From: Tubulanus polymorphus
Taxonomy: Eukaryota; Nemertea; Palaeonemertea; Tubulaniformes; Tubulanidae
DNA: 64,000 bases
Reading direction: 5' to 3'
NCBI RefSeq assembly: GCF_964204645.1
Contig: NC_134033.1
Coordinates: 4,808,231 to 4,872,230 of the forward strand
Shown here: piece after piece, positions 12,011 to 26,945 of the stretch
How positions within the stretch are numbered: the stretch's first letter is position 1
How the letters are laid out: every line of letters starts with the position of its first letter
Made by a program: the position numbers and the translations under genes
Notes under the pieces: model-generated
Database searches by the model: none
Seen by the model: the letters and a program-made list of their open reading frames with translations, nothing else
Told to the model about the DNA's origin: nothing

Positions 12011-13474
12011 GTTTTTGTTGATTCATTTCAGGATAAAATCTAAATACAACAAAAAAATGCCGCACCCTTTTGGAGGACACTTAGTTTCCCAAATAACATG
12101 GCAAAATGTTTCATTAAATTACACAACAGCAATGCTGGGATCCAAGAACATCACATCAGAAATTTATGGATTTCGGAATTCTGAATTTTTCTGATTTTCT
12201 ATTCAGAAAATTCCGGAAGTCAGAATTTTCTGTCAAGTGTCATTTCTGGACATGGATGAGTGCACTGGTCAGCAGCTAGAATATATTTGAAAAATTCCAT
12301 AAAGCTTATTGGGATCTCCGATAATCCTATTTGAACATTTGATAGATCATTGGTCAATTCTATCATTTATAATGCAGATATACTTGAATAAAAAAAGATT
12401 TCACATCATTGACTTTGTTTTTTTTTGTGGCGCCGAAATGATCGTTCATCAAATTTCGGACAAATTTACAACAAATAACAGTCATTATGTTGTTAATTGA
12501 CAACTCTGGGAATGAAAGGGTTAACATATAACAAATTAATCAGGTGTTTTATCTTATTTTTATTAGATTGCAAGTTAGGATATTTGATAAAACAGTAGAT
12601 AAACTAAGTGATAAAATATGCTGGGTTGCTTCGATTTATTCAACCGAGGATTGTGAGGGCTGGATACTTGCAACGATGGGCTACAATAGCAATCTAATAT
12701 CTATTGAATATAAAATTTAATCTGTTACTACAAGCTGAATGACTACCATAGGTATTATGGTAATACATCTATAAACAAGTCGACTATTTTTCTATCCGTT
12801 TTGTCAACTGTTGTAAAACGAAATTATTCACTGTCAGATTAAGAGTGAACCGAAACTAAGCACTTACGTAACATTTTATAGAACGGTACTCGATACTGAA
12901 ACCTATGTTTCGTTTAACTTTACTCTCCCTACAATTATTTTGGGCCAGGTCCAGGGCCAGGGGGTCATGAAATTTTCTATCCGTGCATATCCCCTTAGTA
13001 TCCAAACACGATCAGCGTAGTTGCGTATTGGCGCTCTAACCCTAGACATTGGAATCGGTCGATTTAGAAATATCAAATGAGAAAAAAATAGACCCTGTAC
13101 AGCGTGGAATCAGAAATTGTCTTTACTGTTAAATAATCGGTGTATGACCAACAAAGATGCATTCTTTTATCGATAGCTGAGCAAATTAACCAACAATGCG
13201 CTTAGAAATTATGACTTGAAGAACGAAAAATGTATGTATTAAATATTAAACCTTATCAAACGGAAGTTGTTTTGTGTCCGAGGCCTGGTATGAAATACAT
13301 CAAGAAGTTCAGCGCCTGAACTTGTATTCTGTACCTTAATAATTTATTACTCCATAATTATGTAGTGACGTATAAGCACTCCCGCGCATTTCCTGAGTAA
13401 TCCATTTTAGACCTAACAAGTCTAAACTGCCTATTAGTTAATGGTCATTTGAGCTACAAGACCATTGGTCTTTT
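12011..13474. other. no gene recognised
   Basis: AT-rich sequence with a weak foldback at 12174-12225. No coding or RNA gene is supported. Confidence 0.5.
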
Positions 13475-13885
13475 ATTATCATCGTTATCAGAATGATTTT
13501 TTAGTCATTCATGCCCTGCAATTTCTTGTTGTATGAATTTGTAGATGAGATGAATATCTGCCTATGCAAACAGTTTGACGTGTGGCGTTTTTACGATGTG
13601 TGCCTTTACGAGGGAAATATAGATATAATGAAGTAATCGATTTCACGGTGTGCTTTGTATATTTCGGTTCAGCCCTGGGGCGCTGAAATGATGTGTCTAA
13701 TGATGTTATTTATATTGTGTGGTTACCTCACTATATTTTCTATTCTGTACGAGTTTGGATAGTATCATCCGCAATTTATGTAATAAATTCCGTGCATTCA
13801 ACCCTGTTTTAGTTGGTACCAGGATTGATAAGTCTAACGCATCTTCGTGACTGTACGGTTTTTAGTTTTCATGATGTGCGATTTC
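13475..13885 (+). repeat. dispersed repeat, copy C
   Basis: This copy matches copy B on its left part and copy A across GCCCTGGGGCGCTGAAATG to GTACGGTTTTTAGTTTTC. It lacks the distal block that carries CCTAGGTCGAATC. Confidence 0.75.
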
Positions 13886-16509
<2,624 letters not shown>

Positions 16510-17526
16510 GTACCAGGGATACTGGATAATCTAAGCTACAGTTCACAGTTCACCTCCAAACCTCAAATACGAGCCCCTGTGATGGAGACTCAATCCTAAC
16601 TTGGAATACAATGGGAATGAACGTCATTTTAGACTTTACTATCACATATCTTACTCGGAATTAATTCTTTTCAGGTAATCGTAGTTTTCGGGACCTAAAA
16701 ATTGATTTCATTGGACGCTGAAATCAACTGGAGTTGATCACACGGCGGCTGCTGAAAATAACTATTTTACACAAATATTTTCTAATGGATGGCCCGAAGC
16801 AACAGCTAGTCTGTGCGGCGTCGAAAAATAATCTTAGTGTCTAATTCTAGTCGGATGGCGTTATGTCAGGCGATGTACGGGGTTCACAGGACACGTGACG
16901 ATTATTACCTCATATCTAACTATAGAATATATCATGTGTCAGGGGTGGGGTTATACGTAGTCGGAGAAACTTCAACTATCGCAGTTCAGTGGCTCAGCAG
17001 AATACTTATTGTCCCGTAGACTTATTGGATATTCACCTTATAGTTTCTGTAACATCAAGAGGTAATTTATCTAAACATTCTAAATATTGGAGTCATTTTG
17101 TGGAAGCGGAATTGTGTTTGAACAGAATGCGATTATTATTAGACAGGCGGATCAGCTAAAAGGAATGTCCTGCATCCTCTTTGATATCAAAACTATATTT
17201 TTAGGGTACAAAGCAGAACCATTCCAATTTGTTTGGAGGTTTACATCACAGGGACTATTTATAATGTATGCAGGGGTGGATCCAAGAATTTTTGATGGGG
17301 GGAGGGGTGGCGGTCAAGAGAGTTTGTCATTTTCTAAGCATCTGAGAGATTCTAGAACGAATTATTGAGAATAATTTGCCAAAGTAAGTGTAACTTTCTT
17401 TTGGCTGGTCATGAAAATGTTGTCTTGGCAGAAAAGGGTGGAACCTCAAAATCCGCCCCTGATCCAATGATATTCCATGACATGTTTCCCAGAAAAAATA
17501 TTCATCCGAAGTTAATATAAATTATT
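16510..17526. other. no gene recognised
   Basis: Short frames without motifs. A G-rich patch lies near 17297-17316. Confidence 0.45.
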
Positions 17527-17730
17527 AAGCGAATTTTTGTGATGGATAAGTAATCAGTAGGATGTCTATTTTACATGCATATGGATTATGAATCATGTAT
17601 AGACCACACCTGGGTCGCTTCACGATTAGTCTTTGAACCCTAGCAAGGTTTGGTCTACATGATTTATTATCCATAGCATGGTAAAGAAGACACCCTTCTA
17701 ATTACTAATCCATCACACGAATTCACCTAT
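17527..17730. mobile_element. foldback/MITE-like element
   Basis: Two imperfect inverted arms of about 85-90 bases (17527-17613 and 17645-17730) enclose a short centre. Matching blocks include TGTGATGGAT against ATCCATCACA and AATCATGTATAGACCA against TGGTCTACATGATT. There is no coding capacity. I cannot define a target duplication. Confidence 0.55.
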
Positions 17731-19337
17731 AGATTAACTTATAAATATTAGATTAATATTTCTGAGGCACCATTTTCTGTTACATCAGTATAATATGTAA
17801 TGATAATTGGCACGTCACTGGGTTTCCCTCTGGGTAGCCGTGATCGGCGGGATATTTACTGTTGCAGATACAACTGCTATACACAGATACATAGAACAGA
17901 ACCAACGGATGTCGACAGTTTGGGTCGCTGAAATGTAATGTTGTTGTTTTTGACCTTGATCTCCACTAATGTTATGATGGCTGTTTCCACCAGTGCTGTG
18001 GTTCTTCACCACTGTGTTGTTGACGAATCTCTACCCGTGATTGTTGATCAGGGTTGGGTTCTCTGGGTTGGGTTCACCAAGTAGCGTTGTAGTAATGAAT
18101 CTATCGGTGATGTTGTGCGGGATCGGTCTCCAGTCCTCGTTCTTGACTTTCTTACAAGGCTCCCGTACATAACGTAACGACTTCTTAAGCCATCTATTCG
18201 TTTATTTTTCTCTTACTTGATGTATACAAGATCATTCCCCGGAACTCTCTCTAAGACCTCTTCTCTCAAGCCTCATTCTATTCTCTCTAGTCCCTTTCTA
18301 AAGCTTTCTTAAACCCTTTTATCTTATGTTTAGTAACGTGTGCAACTCTTCCACACATGGCCTGGAATTCATGGATTGTGATGTATTCATACGTCACAAC
18401 ATGTGAATACTATAATAGTGAATACTGTAATACTATAATCTGGATTAAATGTATTCAGTGTATACATTTTCAAGCATGAATTCTCCTTTATGTATGTGAA
18501 AGCAGTTTGTGATTTACACATCATTGAACACAAGTATTTATACTGTTGAGCCCTGTACTGTGAGTGAGAAATAAACTAGAAGTCTTCTAATACAGTCGTT
18601 TCGTCGTTCGTTCTGAGTCTAGCAGGGAAGGCGTTTACACAACATTCCTCCCATCCATGTATGGGTGATGACGTATACGCACACGTCACAATTATCTATA
18701 AATATCCCCTTGAACTCATCAGAGTCCATGGCCGCACCATATTAGGTTTACCTACGAAGACACATACGTCCATTCCAGACTTGTTTATTTATATTACTTC
18801 TATGTATATTTATGTATGACGTACGCATCAACGCAGGTTGTCTGGCAATAGCAACACTGGCCATTAACTCCAGCTTCCGTATATGTATCTAAACTACTAA
18901 ACTATCTCCACAACAGAAACTTATACAATTTTGTTATATATTCTGGGACAAATTCACATTATGTAACAAAAGTCTCAGTTTCTTTTACCGTAATGACCAG
19001 TTTCTACGTAAGGTAATCATTTCTCGTTGAACTATAGCGTATGTATTATCATTTATAATGAAACTTCAGGCAAATTTACTTGTAATTATGAAAAATAAGA
19101 CAGCGTCAATAACGTACGATATGAACAACAAATAAGTGACAAACAGCATGAAACATACAACTATACTGCCGATAAGCGTAGCCTACATTATACGTCTTCG
19201 CTTTCAAAAGATACTTGACTTTGAAACGAAACGGGATTTCAGATTGGATTTATCAAAATAAATTGTTTTGATTGGTCTCTACCGAATCTGTAAAGAATTC
19301 TCTTCTGGCACGTTTGTTTCCACCAGAATACGCTCTA
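17731..19337. other. no gene recognised
   Basis: No coding exon, RNA gene or strong repeat is supported. This is the upstream flank of the MARF1-like gene. Confidence 0.45.
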
Positions 19338-19579
19338 TAAACCTGATAGAAGCGGCCGGTAGAGAGTTTGTAATCTGTAAAGCTGATAGAAGCGGCCGGT
19401 AGAGAGTTTGTAATCTGTAAACCTGATAGAAGCGGCCAGCAGAGAGTTTGTAATCTGTAAACCTGATAGAAGCGGCCGGTAGAGAGTTTGTAACCTGTAA
19501 ACCCGATAGAAGCGGCCGTGTAGCGAGTTTGTAATATGTAAACCTGATAGAAAAGGCCGGTAGAGAGTTTGTAATGTGT
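19338..19579. repeat. 40-bp minisatellite, about six units
   Basis: Six tandem units of about 40 bp with the core CTGATAGAAGCGGCC followed by GAGAGTTTGTAA. The fifth unit has one extra base. It ends about 200 bp upstream of the first MARF1-like exon. An open frame on the minus strand here is a by-product of the repeat. Confidence 0.9.
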
Positions 19580-19779
19580 AAGATCTGCCTCACATGTATA
19601 ATAGAAACGAATTGTTTTACTATTTAATGATCAGCAACATGAAAAACTTGTGTCTGAATCAATATGAGTAGAGGCCAATCGTGTAAATACTGGACACACA
19701 AATTAGGTCAGGAAAAATGTTTGCACTTAATGCAATGAAGTGACTGAATTCTAAATTATGTATTTCAGTACACGGTACG

Positions 19780-21227
19780 ATGGCGGAAAGTAGACCATTT
19801 ATAAAGGTAGATAATTCTAAAATGCGTATCGGGGGTGACAAAAATACGGCGACAATAACTACAACTCTCAAAGACATCGACGGATCTGCTAAGAATCTAG
19901 GTAATTATAGAGTTTAACCATCAGAACTCGTGCTTTATTATCACTATTAGTTTTAATTTTTCATAATAAATGTAGACAATTCTGAATTGAATATCGACGG
20001 TGACAATAATACGACGACAATATCTACAGATTTCCAAGGCATCGGTACAGCTTCTGAGAATCCAGGTAATTATAGATTTCAACCAACAGGATTCATTTGT
20101 ACAGTTGTGACTTGAGTTTAGATTTATCTAAGATAATTAAGAAGCCAATAAGAAGATACGTGTCTGAAGATTCTGAAGGCAAAAATGGACCCCCTCACCT
20201 GATTGTTTTTAGGTCTTAATAGATGAAGGACCAATGGTCCAGTGGCTCTCCAAACTTTGCGAAGTAAAAATCTTTCACCATGTACGTAACGATTCATAAG
20301 GAAAAAAGAAAATTTACTCGGTTTTTGTCACCGTCAACTTCTAAAAAATGACCTTTATTAGAACAAGAATAAAATCTTCTTCGAAAGTTTGATTATTGGA
20401 ATTTGCAACAAATGTTCACAGTTTCAATGCAACCCGAGAGAGAGAGAGAATGACATAGGCCTAAAGTTGAAACAAAAATCGAATAAAAATCAACAAGTAT
20501 TATAAATAAGAAATTGAACAATTCAACTAGCTTAAATCTAGTGTACTTTAGCAACATTCAGTTAAATATTAGTTGTAATGGTAGAATCAGAGTTGCCTGA
20601 AAACACAAAATTCCCATTACTATTGTAAATGGTAGTTTGTGTGTTTTGGGCGATTTGAAGTGGTTCTAATGGTATCTGTTAAAATGATCCATCGAACGGA
20701 TGGCTTATTGAAATATTTGGGGGTCTTAGGTTTCATATATAATTGTAACACATATGACCCCCTAAACATGAGACCCAAAAGGTCTTAGGTCTTATGTTTA
20801 GTGAAATCCGGGAGGAAAATTTGCAATTGTTTTTCTTTTCGTATACCCAAGATATGCCGAAATTTTATACAATGCTGACTTTTTGTTGAATCTCATTGTC
20901 ATTTGGTTGCTGGTTTGATCATGGTTACAACGTTACAGTAACGTTAACTCGGATAATGTCCAGTCGGTACAACAGCCTGACTACTTCTGATTACAAATGG
21001 TTTAATAGAATTTCGTCGATGATTGTTTCCCAGGAACAAAGCTGCCACCAATAGGTATATTTTGGGATATTGAAAATTGTCAAGTACCAAAAGGGAAGTC
21101 GGCGTTTGACGTGGCTAACCGTATTCGAGACAAATATTGCGCTGGATCCAGCCTCGTCGAGTTTGTCTGTGTTTGTGATACCAGCAAAGAAAATCGCGAA
21201 GTTGAATATGAACTTGGTGAAGCTCAG
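19780..21227 (+). CDS. MARF1: MARF1-like NYN/RRM protein, 5' exons 1-3
   Basis: MARF1 (limkain-b1) family proteins are RNA-binding regulators with a NYN ribonuclease-fold domain; in mouse oocytes MARF1 lowers retrotransposon transcripts. Exon 1 is 19780-19900 (ATG at 19780), exon 2 is 19976-20065 and exon 3 is 21034-21227; all have AG/GT borders. Exons 1 and 2 are diverged repeats of a ~30-residue DNS..I.GD.NT unit followed by G-phase donors. Exon 3 opens the NYN domain with PPIGIFWDIENCQVPKG, holding the first conserved acidic residue, then VEFVCVCDTSKENREVEYEL. The phases are 1, 1 and 0, and phase 0 matches the next exon at 39946. The intron between them contains the 17.9-kb Polinton. Upstream exons could exist; the ATG is the first in frame after a possible acceptor. 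Confidence 0.75.
20066..21033. other. intron 2 of the MARF1-like gene
   Basis: Bounded by GTAATT at 20066 and TTTCCCAG ending at 21033. No other feature is seen. Confidence 0.6.
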
Positions 21228-21854
21228 GTAAATATCTGCATTACCTCTCAAATAAGGAAAAATCTCACTCAACTTGAATAAAGACTAAAATAACTTCCAT
21301 CCGAGTTTCTGGTAGTTTTTAGTTCACTTATTGACCGTCATCCATCCGTCCATATATGGAATGAAATTATTCTGGGAAGGTTCAAAGACTATTCAATATT
21401 TCGTCTTGATATTTGGTTTGTACATGAATCTACCCCTAGACACGTCTGTAGCCGAAACATGGACTGATCAGAATCATGATCGATAGCCATTGGTATGGTC
21501 GTCACAGAGTAGCGACCGTAAAGCCCTCATTTTGTTAGAATGATAAGTCATTTGTTAGCACGGTTTGTTTTCCATGTAAAACAAAGTTCAAATGTCCGGA
21601 TTAGAGGTTGCAATTAGCACAGATCAAATTTAGAATTTCTCAATTTTAGACAATTAGACAATTTCTTAAACATCATCCATATAAAGTCTTGTGGGACATT
21701 GAAATTCATCGCAGAGCTTTAATTTCTTATCTCTAATACAAGATAGCACACAAAGCTCATTTAGTCTCATCTGACTTGCATTGTTCTCTTTCCGTGGCTC
21801 CAAGTCGGTGCATATATTTCTTTCGCCCATTTAGCGGTCTGCTGGGTGTTTTTG

Positions 21855-21860
21855 GGCACC
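21855..21860. other. left 6-bp target-site duplication (GGCACC)
   Basis: GGCACC directly precedes the first base of the element and recurs at 39751-39756. A 6-bp duplication is the rule for Polinton/Maverick integration. Confidence 0.95.
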
Positions 21861-22034
21861 AGTAATTGTAAAAGTGGGGTTTCAGATCAGAGGTCGAGAG
21901 GTCGAGACACCACTCATCACCACAAGTAATTTTTTTTCCTTATAAATGGGGGAGAATGAACACCAACCAGAAAATAATAATGTTAATGAAAATCAATATC
22001 ATTGTCCATATTGTAAAAAATACATCGATAAATC
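21861..22034 (+). repeat. left terminal inverted repeat
   Basis: 174 bp, matching the reverse complement of 39577-39750 with two differences near its inner end. It contains the promoter and first codons of the first gene. After a 284-bp gap relative to the other arm (22035-22318), homology resumes at 22319-22413. Confidence 0.95.
21928..21948 (+). promoter_or_regulatory. T-tract + TATAAATG start, PolB gene
   Basis: An eight-T tract and CC are followed by TTATAAATG. The ATG is 21946-21948. The motif favours this start over the later ATG at 22332, which lacks it. Confidence 0.7.
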
Positions 22035-25000
22035 CCAAAAATCACGACATGAAAAATCTGCAAATCATATAAAAAATGTAATAGATTTTGAAACTCCAGA
22101 AAATTCCAATGAAAGAAAAGAACGATTAGAAAATACGAATGTGGATGAAATAAAATGTGAAGTTTGTAATGAATTTATAATAAAAAGGAATTATAATAGA
22201 CATCTCGAATCACAAAAACATTATTGAAATTTAAATAAAAATGTTTTAGGATCAGAATATTTTGATAATAAACCTCAACAAGTAAAAAAAAATCAACTTC
22301 AAAAACTAAATCCATTTCAAATAAACCTTACATGGAAAATGTTAGAAATTATATTGATTCACTAGAAATAAAAGATACAATTGAAATTTTAGAAACATTA
22401 CATAGTAAAATTGGTCCTGCAGCTATTCTATTTAGATTTTTTAAAGGTACAACAATAGAAGATTATAGTAAATTTAATGAAATAATAGAAAAAATACTAG
22501 ATTTGATAACAGATGTTGAATATCCAAAAATTAGTATCTCTGGGAAAGTAAGTTTTATAATGTCAGAAGAAAATATGAATTATAATATTCAAACACTCTC
22601 TGAAGAAATAATTTCAAAAACACAAATAAAAGAGAAGTTAGAAAAAATATTAAATGAATTTAAACGTCATATTGAAGAAAGATATTTTGAGGGTTCTGGC
22701 TTAACGTTGAATGAAATAATATATTTAGATTTAAATGTTTATAATACAAAAAGAAATAAAACATCAAAAAGTAATAAAATGTTTAAAAATGATTCAAACT
22801 TTACAACAGAAAAGGATATTAAAGCATCATCTTATATTAAATTACCATTTATAACAAAAGCAGTAATAAATATTCAAAATGAAGATAATAAATGTTTTCT
22901 ATGGTCAGTTATTAGTTGCTTACATCCATCACAGGAAAATGTTTGTAGAATAACAGATTATCGGAAATATGAAACATTATATAAAATTGATCAATATCCA
23001 GTAACTATAAAAATGATTCCTAAAATAGAAAAAGTTAATAATTTAAAAATAAATGTATTCGAATTAATGCAATTACCAAAGACAAAAGGTGAAAATATTA
23101 AAGATTATACATTGGAAGCTTTATATTTAACAGAATATTATGATGATGAAAATGCTATAGATTTGTTATATTATAAAAAAGATGAAAATGAACATTATAT
23201 GTGGTTAAAACAAATTGATTTATTCTTTAGAACAACAGAAAGTGATCACCATAATAAAATGTATCTATGTAGAAAATGTTTATCTAAATTTATAACTGAG
23301 AATGCGTTACTAAAACATAAAGAATTATGTGATAATAAAGATTTTTGTAAATTAATAATGCCAACAGAACAAGATTATAAATTGAAATTTACTAATCATA
23401 AATTTAAGAATATTGTTCCTTTTGTAATTTATGGGGATTTTGAATCATTGAATAAAGAATTAACTAATCAAGATAGAAAAGAAATATATAACAAAAAGCA
23501 ATTATTAAAATCAATGGATAAAGGAAATGAATTAAATGAAGACACAATGCTGCTTATGGAATTTATATAAAATCAAATTATCCTGAATTATATGAAAGTC
23601 AATATATTTCTTTTAGAGGTGAAAATATAGTTAATGATTTTGGTGATAAAATGATTGAATTAGAAAGTGATTTTGCAAAATTATTAAACAAAAATAAAAG
23701 AATAGTTATGACAAAAGAAGATGAAATTGATTTTAATTATGCAACTCATTGTTGTTATTGTGAAAAACGTTTTTATTCATTTGATAAAAGAGTTTGAGAT
23801 CATGATCATTTGAATTCAAAATATCGTGGAGCTGCTCATGAAGATTGCAATTTACAAGCTAAAAAAGTAAATTTTGTACCAATATTATTTCATAATTTAT
23901 CAGGATATGATACCCATCTATTTATAAAACAATTATTGGGAAAATTGGGCGCAATTATCAAGAAATAGAAGAATATAATGCTATGAATGAAGCAAATGTA
24001 AGAAAATATGATTTTAAACTATTAGCTAAAACATCTGAAAATTATATTTCATTTCAATTTGGTTGCATTAGATTTTTAGATTCTTATAGATTTCTAGCAA
24101 GTTCATTAGATAATTTATCAAAAAATTTAGTTGATAATGATTTTGATCTCGATATTATTATCCAAATGAACAAGATTTTAAATTATTGAGATATAAAGGC
24201 GCAATTCCTTATTCATTTTATAAAACACACAATGATTTTAATGTAACAGAATTATTAAAAGATCAATTTTATGATCAATTAAAAGAGGATTATGTGAAAG
24301 ACGAAGTTTTTAATAGAACATTAAATATTTGGAACCATTTTAAGATGAAAAATCATGTTGAATTAGTTGATTTATATTTAAAATCAGATGTTATGATATT
24401 GGCTGACATATTTGAAAAATTTAGAGAAGTTAATTTGAATCATTTTAATGTTGATCCTTGTTATTGCTACTCTAGTCCTGGTTTAACCTGGCAATGTGGT
24501 TTAAAATATACAAATGTAGAATTAGATTTATTAAAAGAACCAGATATGGTTTTATTATTTGAAAAATCAATTAGGTGGAATTAGTGGTGTTATGGGAGAT
24601 AGATATTTTAAAGCAAATGATGAATATAAATCATTATATATTGACGCCAATAATTTATATGGTTGGGCAATGATGCAACCTCAACCATATAAAAATTTTA
24701 TATTAACAGAAGTTGAAAATGGTGATAAAACTGATTGGGAAAGCGCAATTGCGAGTTTAAAAGATGAAGCACCAATTGGTTATTTCTTTGTAGTTGATTT
24801 AGAATATCCTGAAAATATAAAGTTTAAACAAGAAACTTACCTTATTGCCCAGAACATTTAACTGTAGATGATAGTTATTTAAGTGAATACCAGAAGAAAA
24901 TAAAACCGAAAGATCATGTTTTTACAGAAAAATTAATACTTACTCAAAATAATAAATACAATTATATTGTTCATCATAGAATGTTAAAATTTTATCTAAA

Positions 25001-26945
25001 ACAAGGAATGAAATTAAAGAAAGTACATAGATATATTGAATTTAATCAATCGAAGTGGTTAGAAAAATATATAGATTTCAATACTCAACAGAGAACCATA
25101 TCAAAACAGATTTTGAAAAAGATTTCTTCAAATTGATGAATAATAGTTTTTATGGTAAAACATGTGAAAATATTAGAAATAGAAATGATATTGAATTAGT
25201 AAATAATTCTGAAAGATTAAGACATTTACAATTAAGTCCTAGACATTTAGGAAATAAAAGATTTGAAGATTATTTAACAGCAGTTAAATTAAAAAGAACA
25301 TCAATGAAATTTAATAAACCTATATTTATTGGTTCGACTGTTTTAGAAGTATCAAAATTATTAATGTATGATTTTTATTATAATGTTTTACAACCACTTT
25401 TTGGGGAAAAGCATATTGAAATATTATATTTTGATTCTGTAACAGCTGACACCCCAATATTATTAAAATGTAATAATAAAATATTGATAAGAAGAATTTC
25501 AGAAATAATTCCAAAACAAAATGAATGTTATATTTCATATGGAGAAAAAGAATTAATACAAATAAATGGTTTAATGGATGTTTGGACAAGAAATGGATGG
25601 AAAAAATTAAAGAATATTATTAGGCATAAAACAAATAAGAAAATCTATAGAGTTAGAACTAAATTAGGATTTGTAGATGTTACAGAAGATCATAGTTTAA
25701 TTAAACGAAATGGTGATGAAATAAAACCAACTGATATAAAAATTGGAGATGAATTATTACATAAAAGATTTTTCCAAAGAATGAATCATATGTTATTTGA
25801 TGAAATTATTGATGATATTTATAATATAGAACCCGAAACATTAGAAGAAAAGAATATTTTATCAAAGGATTTTTCATGGGAGATGGTTCAGCAGGTGTGT
25901 ATAATTATGTTAATCGCACTCAATATCGTTGGTATTTATGCAATCAAGATTTGAAATTATTAGAAAGAATAAGGAAATTCTGCGAAGAAGTTTATTCATA
26001 TAAAACATTGAGAATCATGGATCATATGAAATCATCCGCGGTTTATAGAATATTTGTAAATAATCCTAAAGATTTTGCTACAAAATATAATGATGAATTC
26101 TATATTCATGCAATAGTGAAAAGTAATACTTCAACAAAAGAAAAGATAGTTCCAGATTATGTATTGAATGCAAAAAATAATTTAAGAAAGTGGTTCTTCA
26201 TTGGATTCTATGCCGCAGATGGTTTAAAAAGTTTCCAAAACCGCAAAACATATCCTTTGCTCAAAAAGGAAAAGTTGCTATATCAGGATTGAATATATTA
26301 TGCAGTTCATTAGGATTTAATATGAATATAGAATTAATTAAATCTAAACCAAATTGTTTTAATTTAAGGCATGTAGAAAAAGAATTAACAGAAGAAGTTA
26401 AAGATTTATTTGAAATATATAACCCAACTGACTATGTTTATGATTTATCAACAGATGATGGAACATTCAATTCTGGGTTCCCATTAATCCAAAAAAAATA
26501 CCGACAGTTACATACTAAAAATCAAGACAAATGACATAACAAAAGACTTAAAAACATTAAAACATCATTTTGATTTTAGCAATTATCCCAAAGATCATGA
26601 ACTATTTAGCAATGATAATAAAAAGATCCCTGGTAAGTTTAAAGATGAATTAGGGGGTGATGAAATGATTGAATTTGTTGGGATAAGAAGTAAAATGTAT
26701 AGTTACAGAACAAAAGATCATGAAGCTAAAAAGTTAAAAGGAATAACAAAACATGTGGTTGATAAACATATAGAATTTCAAGATTATATAAAGTGTTTAT
26801 ATAAATCAATTGTAATGAAACACAAAATGTTTAAGATCAGAAGATCATGAGATGTACATTAATGAAGTTGAAAAAACTAGTTTAAATCCATTTGATGATA
26901 AAAGGCATAGATTATGGTATAAAAACATTACCTTATGGTCATTAA
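21946..26945 (+). pseudogene. protein-primed DNA polymerase B with zinc fingers and intein
   Basis: This gene would copy the element's DNA from a protein primer. The N-terminus has two C2H2-like fingers (HCPYCKKYID..H..H and KCEVCNEFI..H..H). After a conserved N-terminal region (CFLWSVISCLHPS) and another C2H2 (CRKCLSKF..H..C) come the exonuclease motif VIYGDFES at 23431, HNLSGYDTHLFIK, the palm motif YIDANNLYGWAM at 24640, KLMNNSFYGKTCEN at 25130, and the catalytic YxDTDS motif split by an intein at 25436-26499. The C-terminus ends TLPYGH at 26943-26945. Breaks: TGA at 22225 and 23795, and frameshifts near 22230-22330, 23555, 23940, 24150, 24575, 24832, 25095, 25865, 26245, 26490 and 26845. 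Many fall in A/T runs. The family call is firm; this copy is not functional as read. Confidence 0.92.
25436..26499 (+). mobile_element. intein with LAGLIDADG endonuclease remains in PolB
   Basis: A protein-splicing element of about 354 codons interrupts PolB between YFD and TDS of the polymerase C motif. Block A starts at Ser-1 with SVTADTPILLKCNNKIL. Block B has VTEDHSL, giving the conserved T-x-x-H. Two LAGLIDADG-type helices follow: a GDGSAG version at about 25870 and FFIGFYAADG at about 26195. Block F is YDLSTDDGTFNSG at about 26437, and the last residue is Asn, followed by Thr +1. The penultimate residue is Lys rather than the usual His. The endonuclease part is broken by frameshifts near 25865, 26245 and 26490. 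The YxD|TDS site is the one used by pol-c type inteins. Ancestral splicing activity is inferred from the motifs; activity of this copy is not expected. Confidence 0.9.

Noticed and set aside
19279-19593. 104-codon repetitive minus-strand protein
   Set aside because: The frame is produced by the 40-bp minisatellite and has no other coding support.
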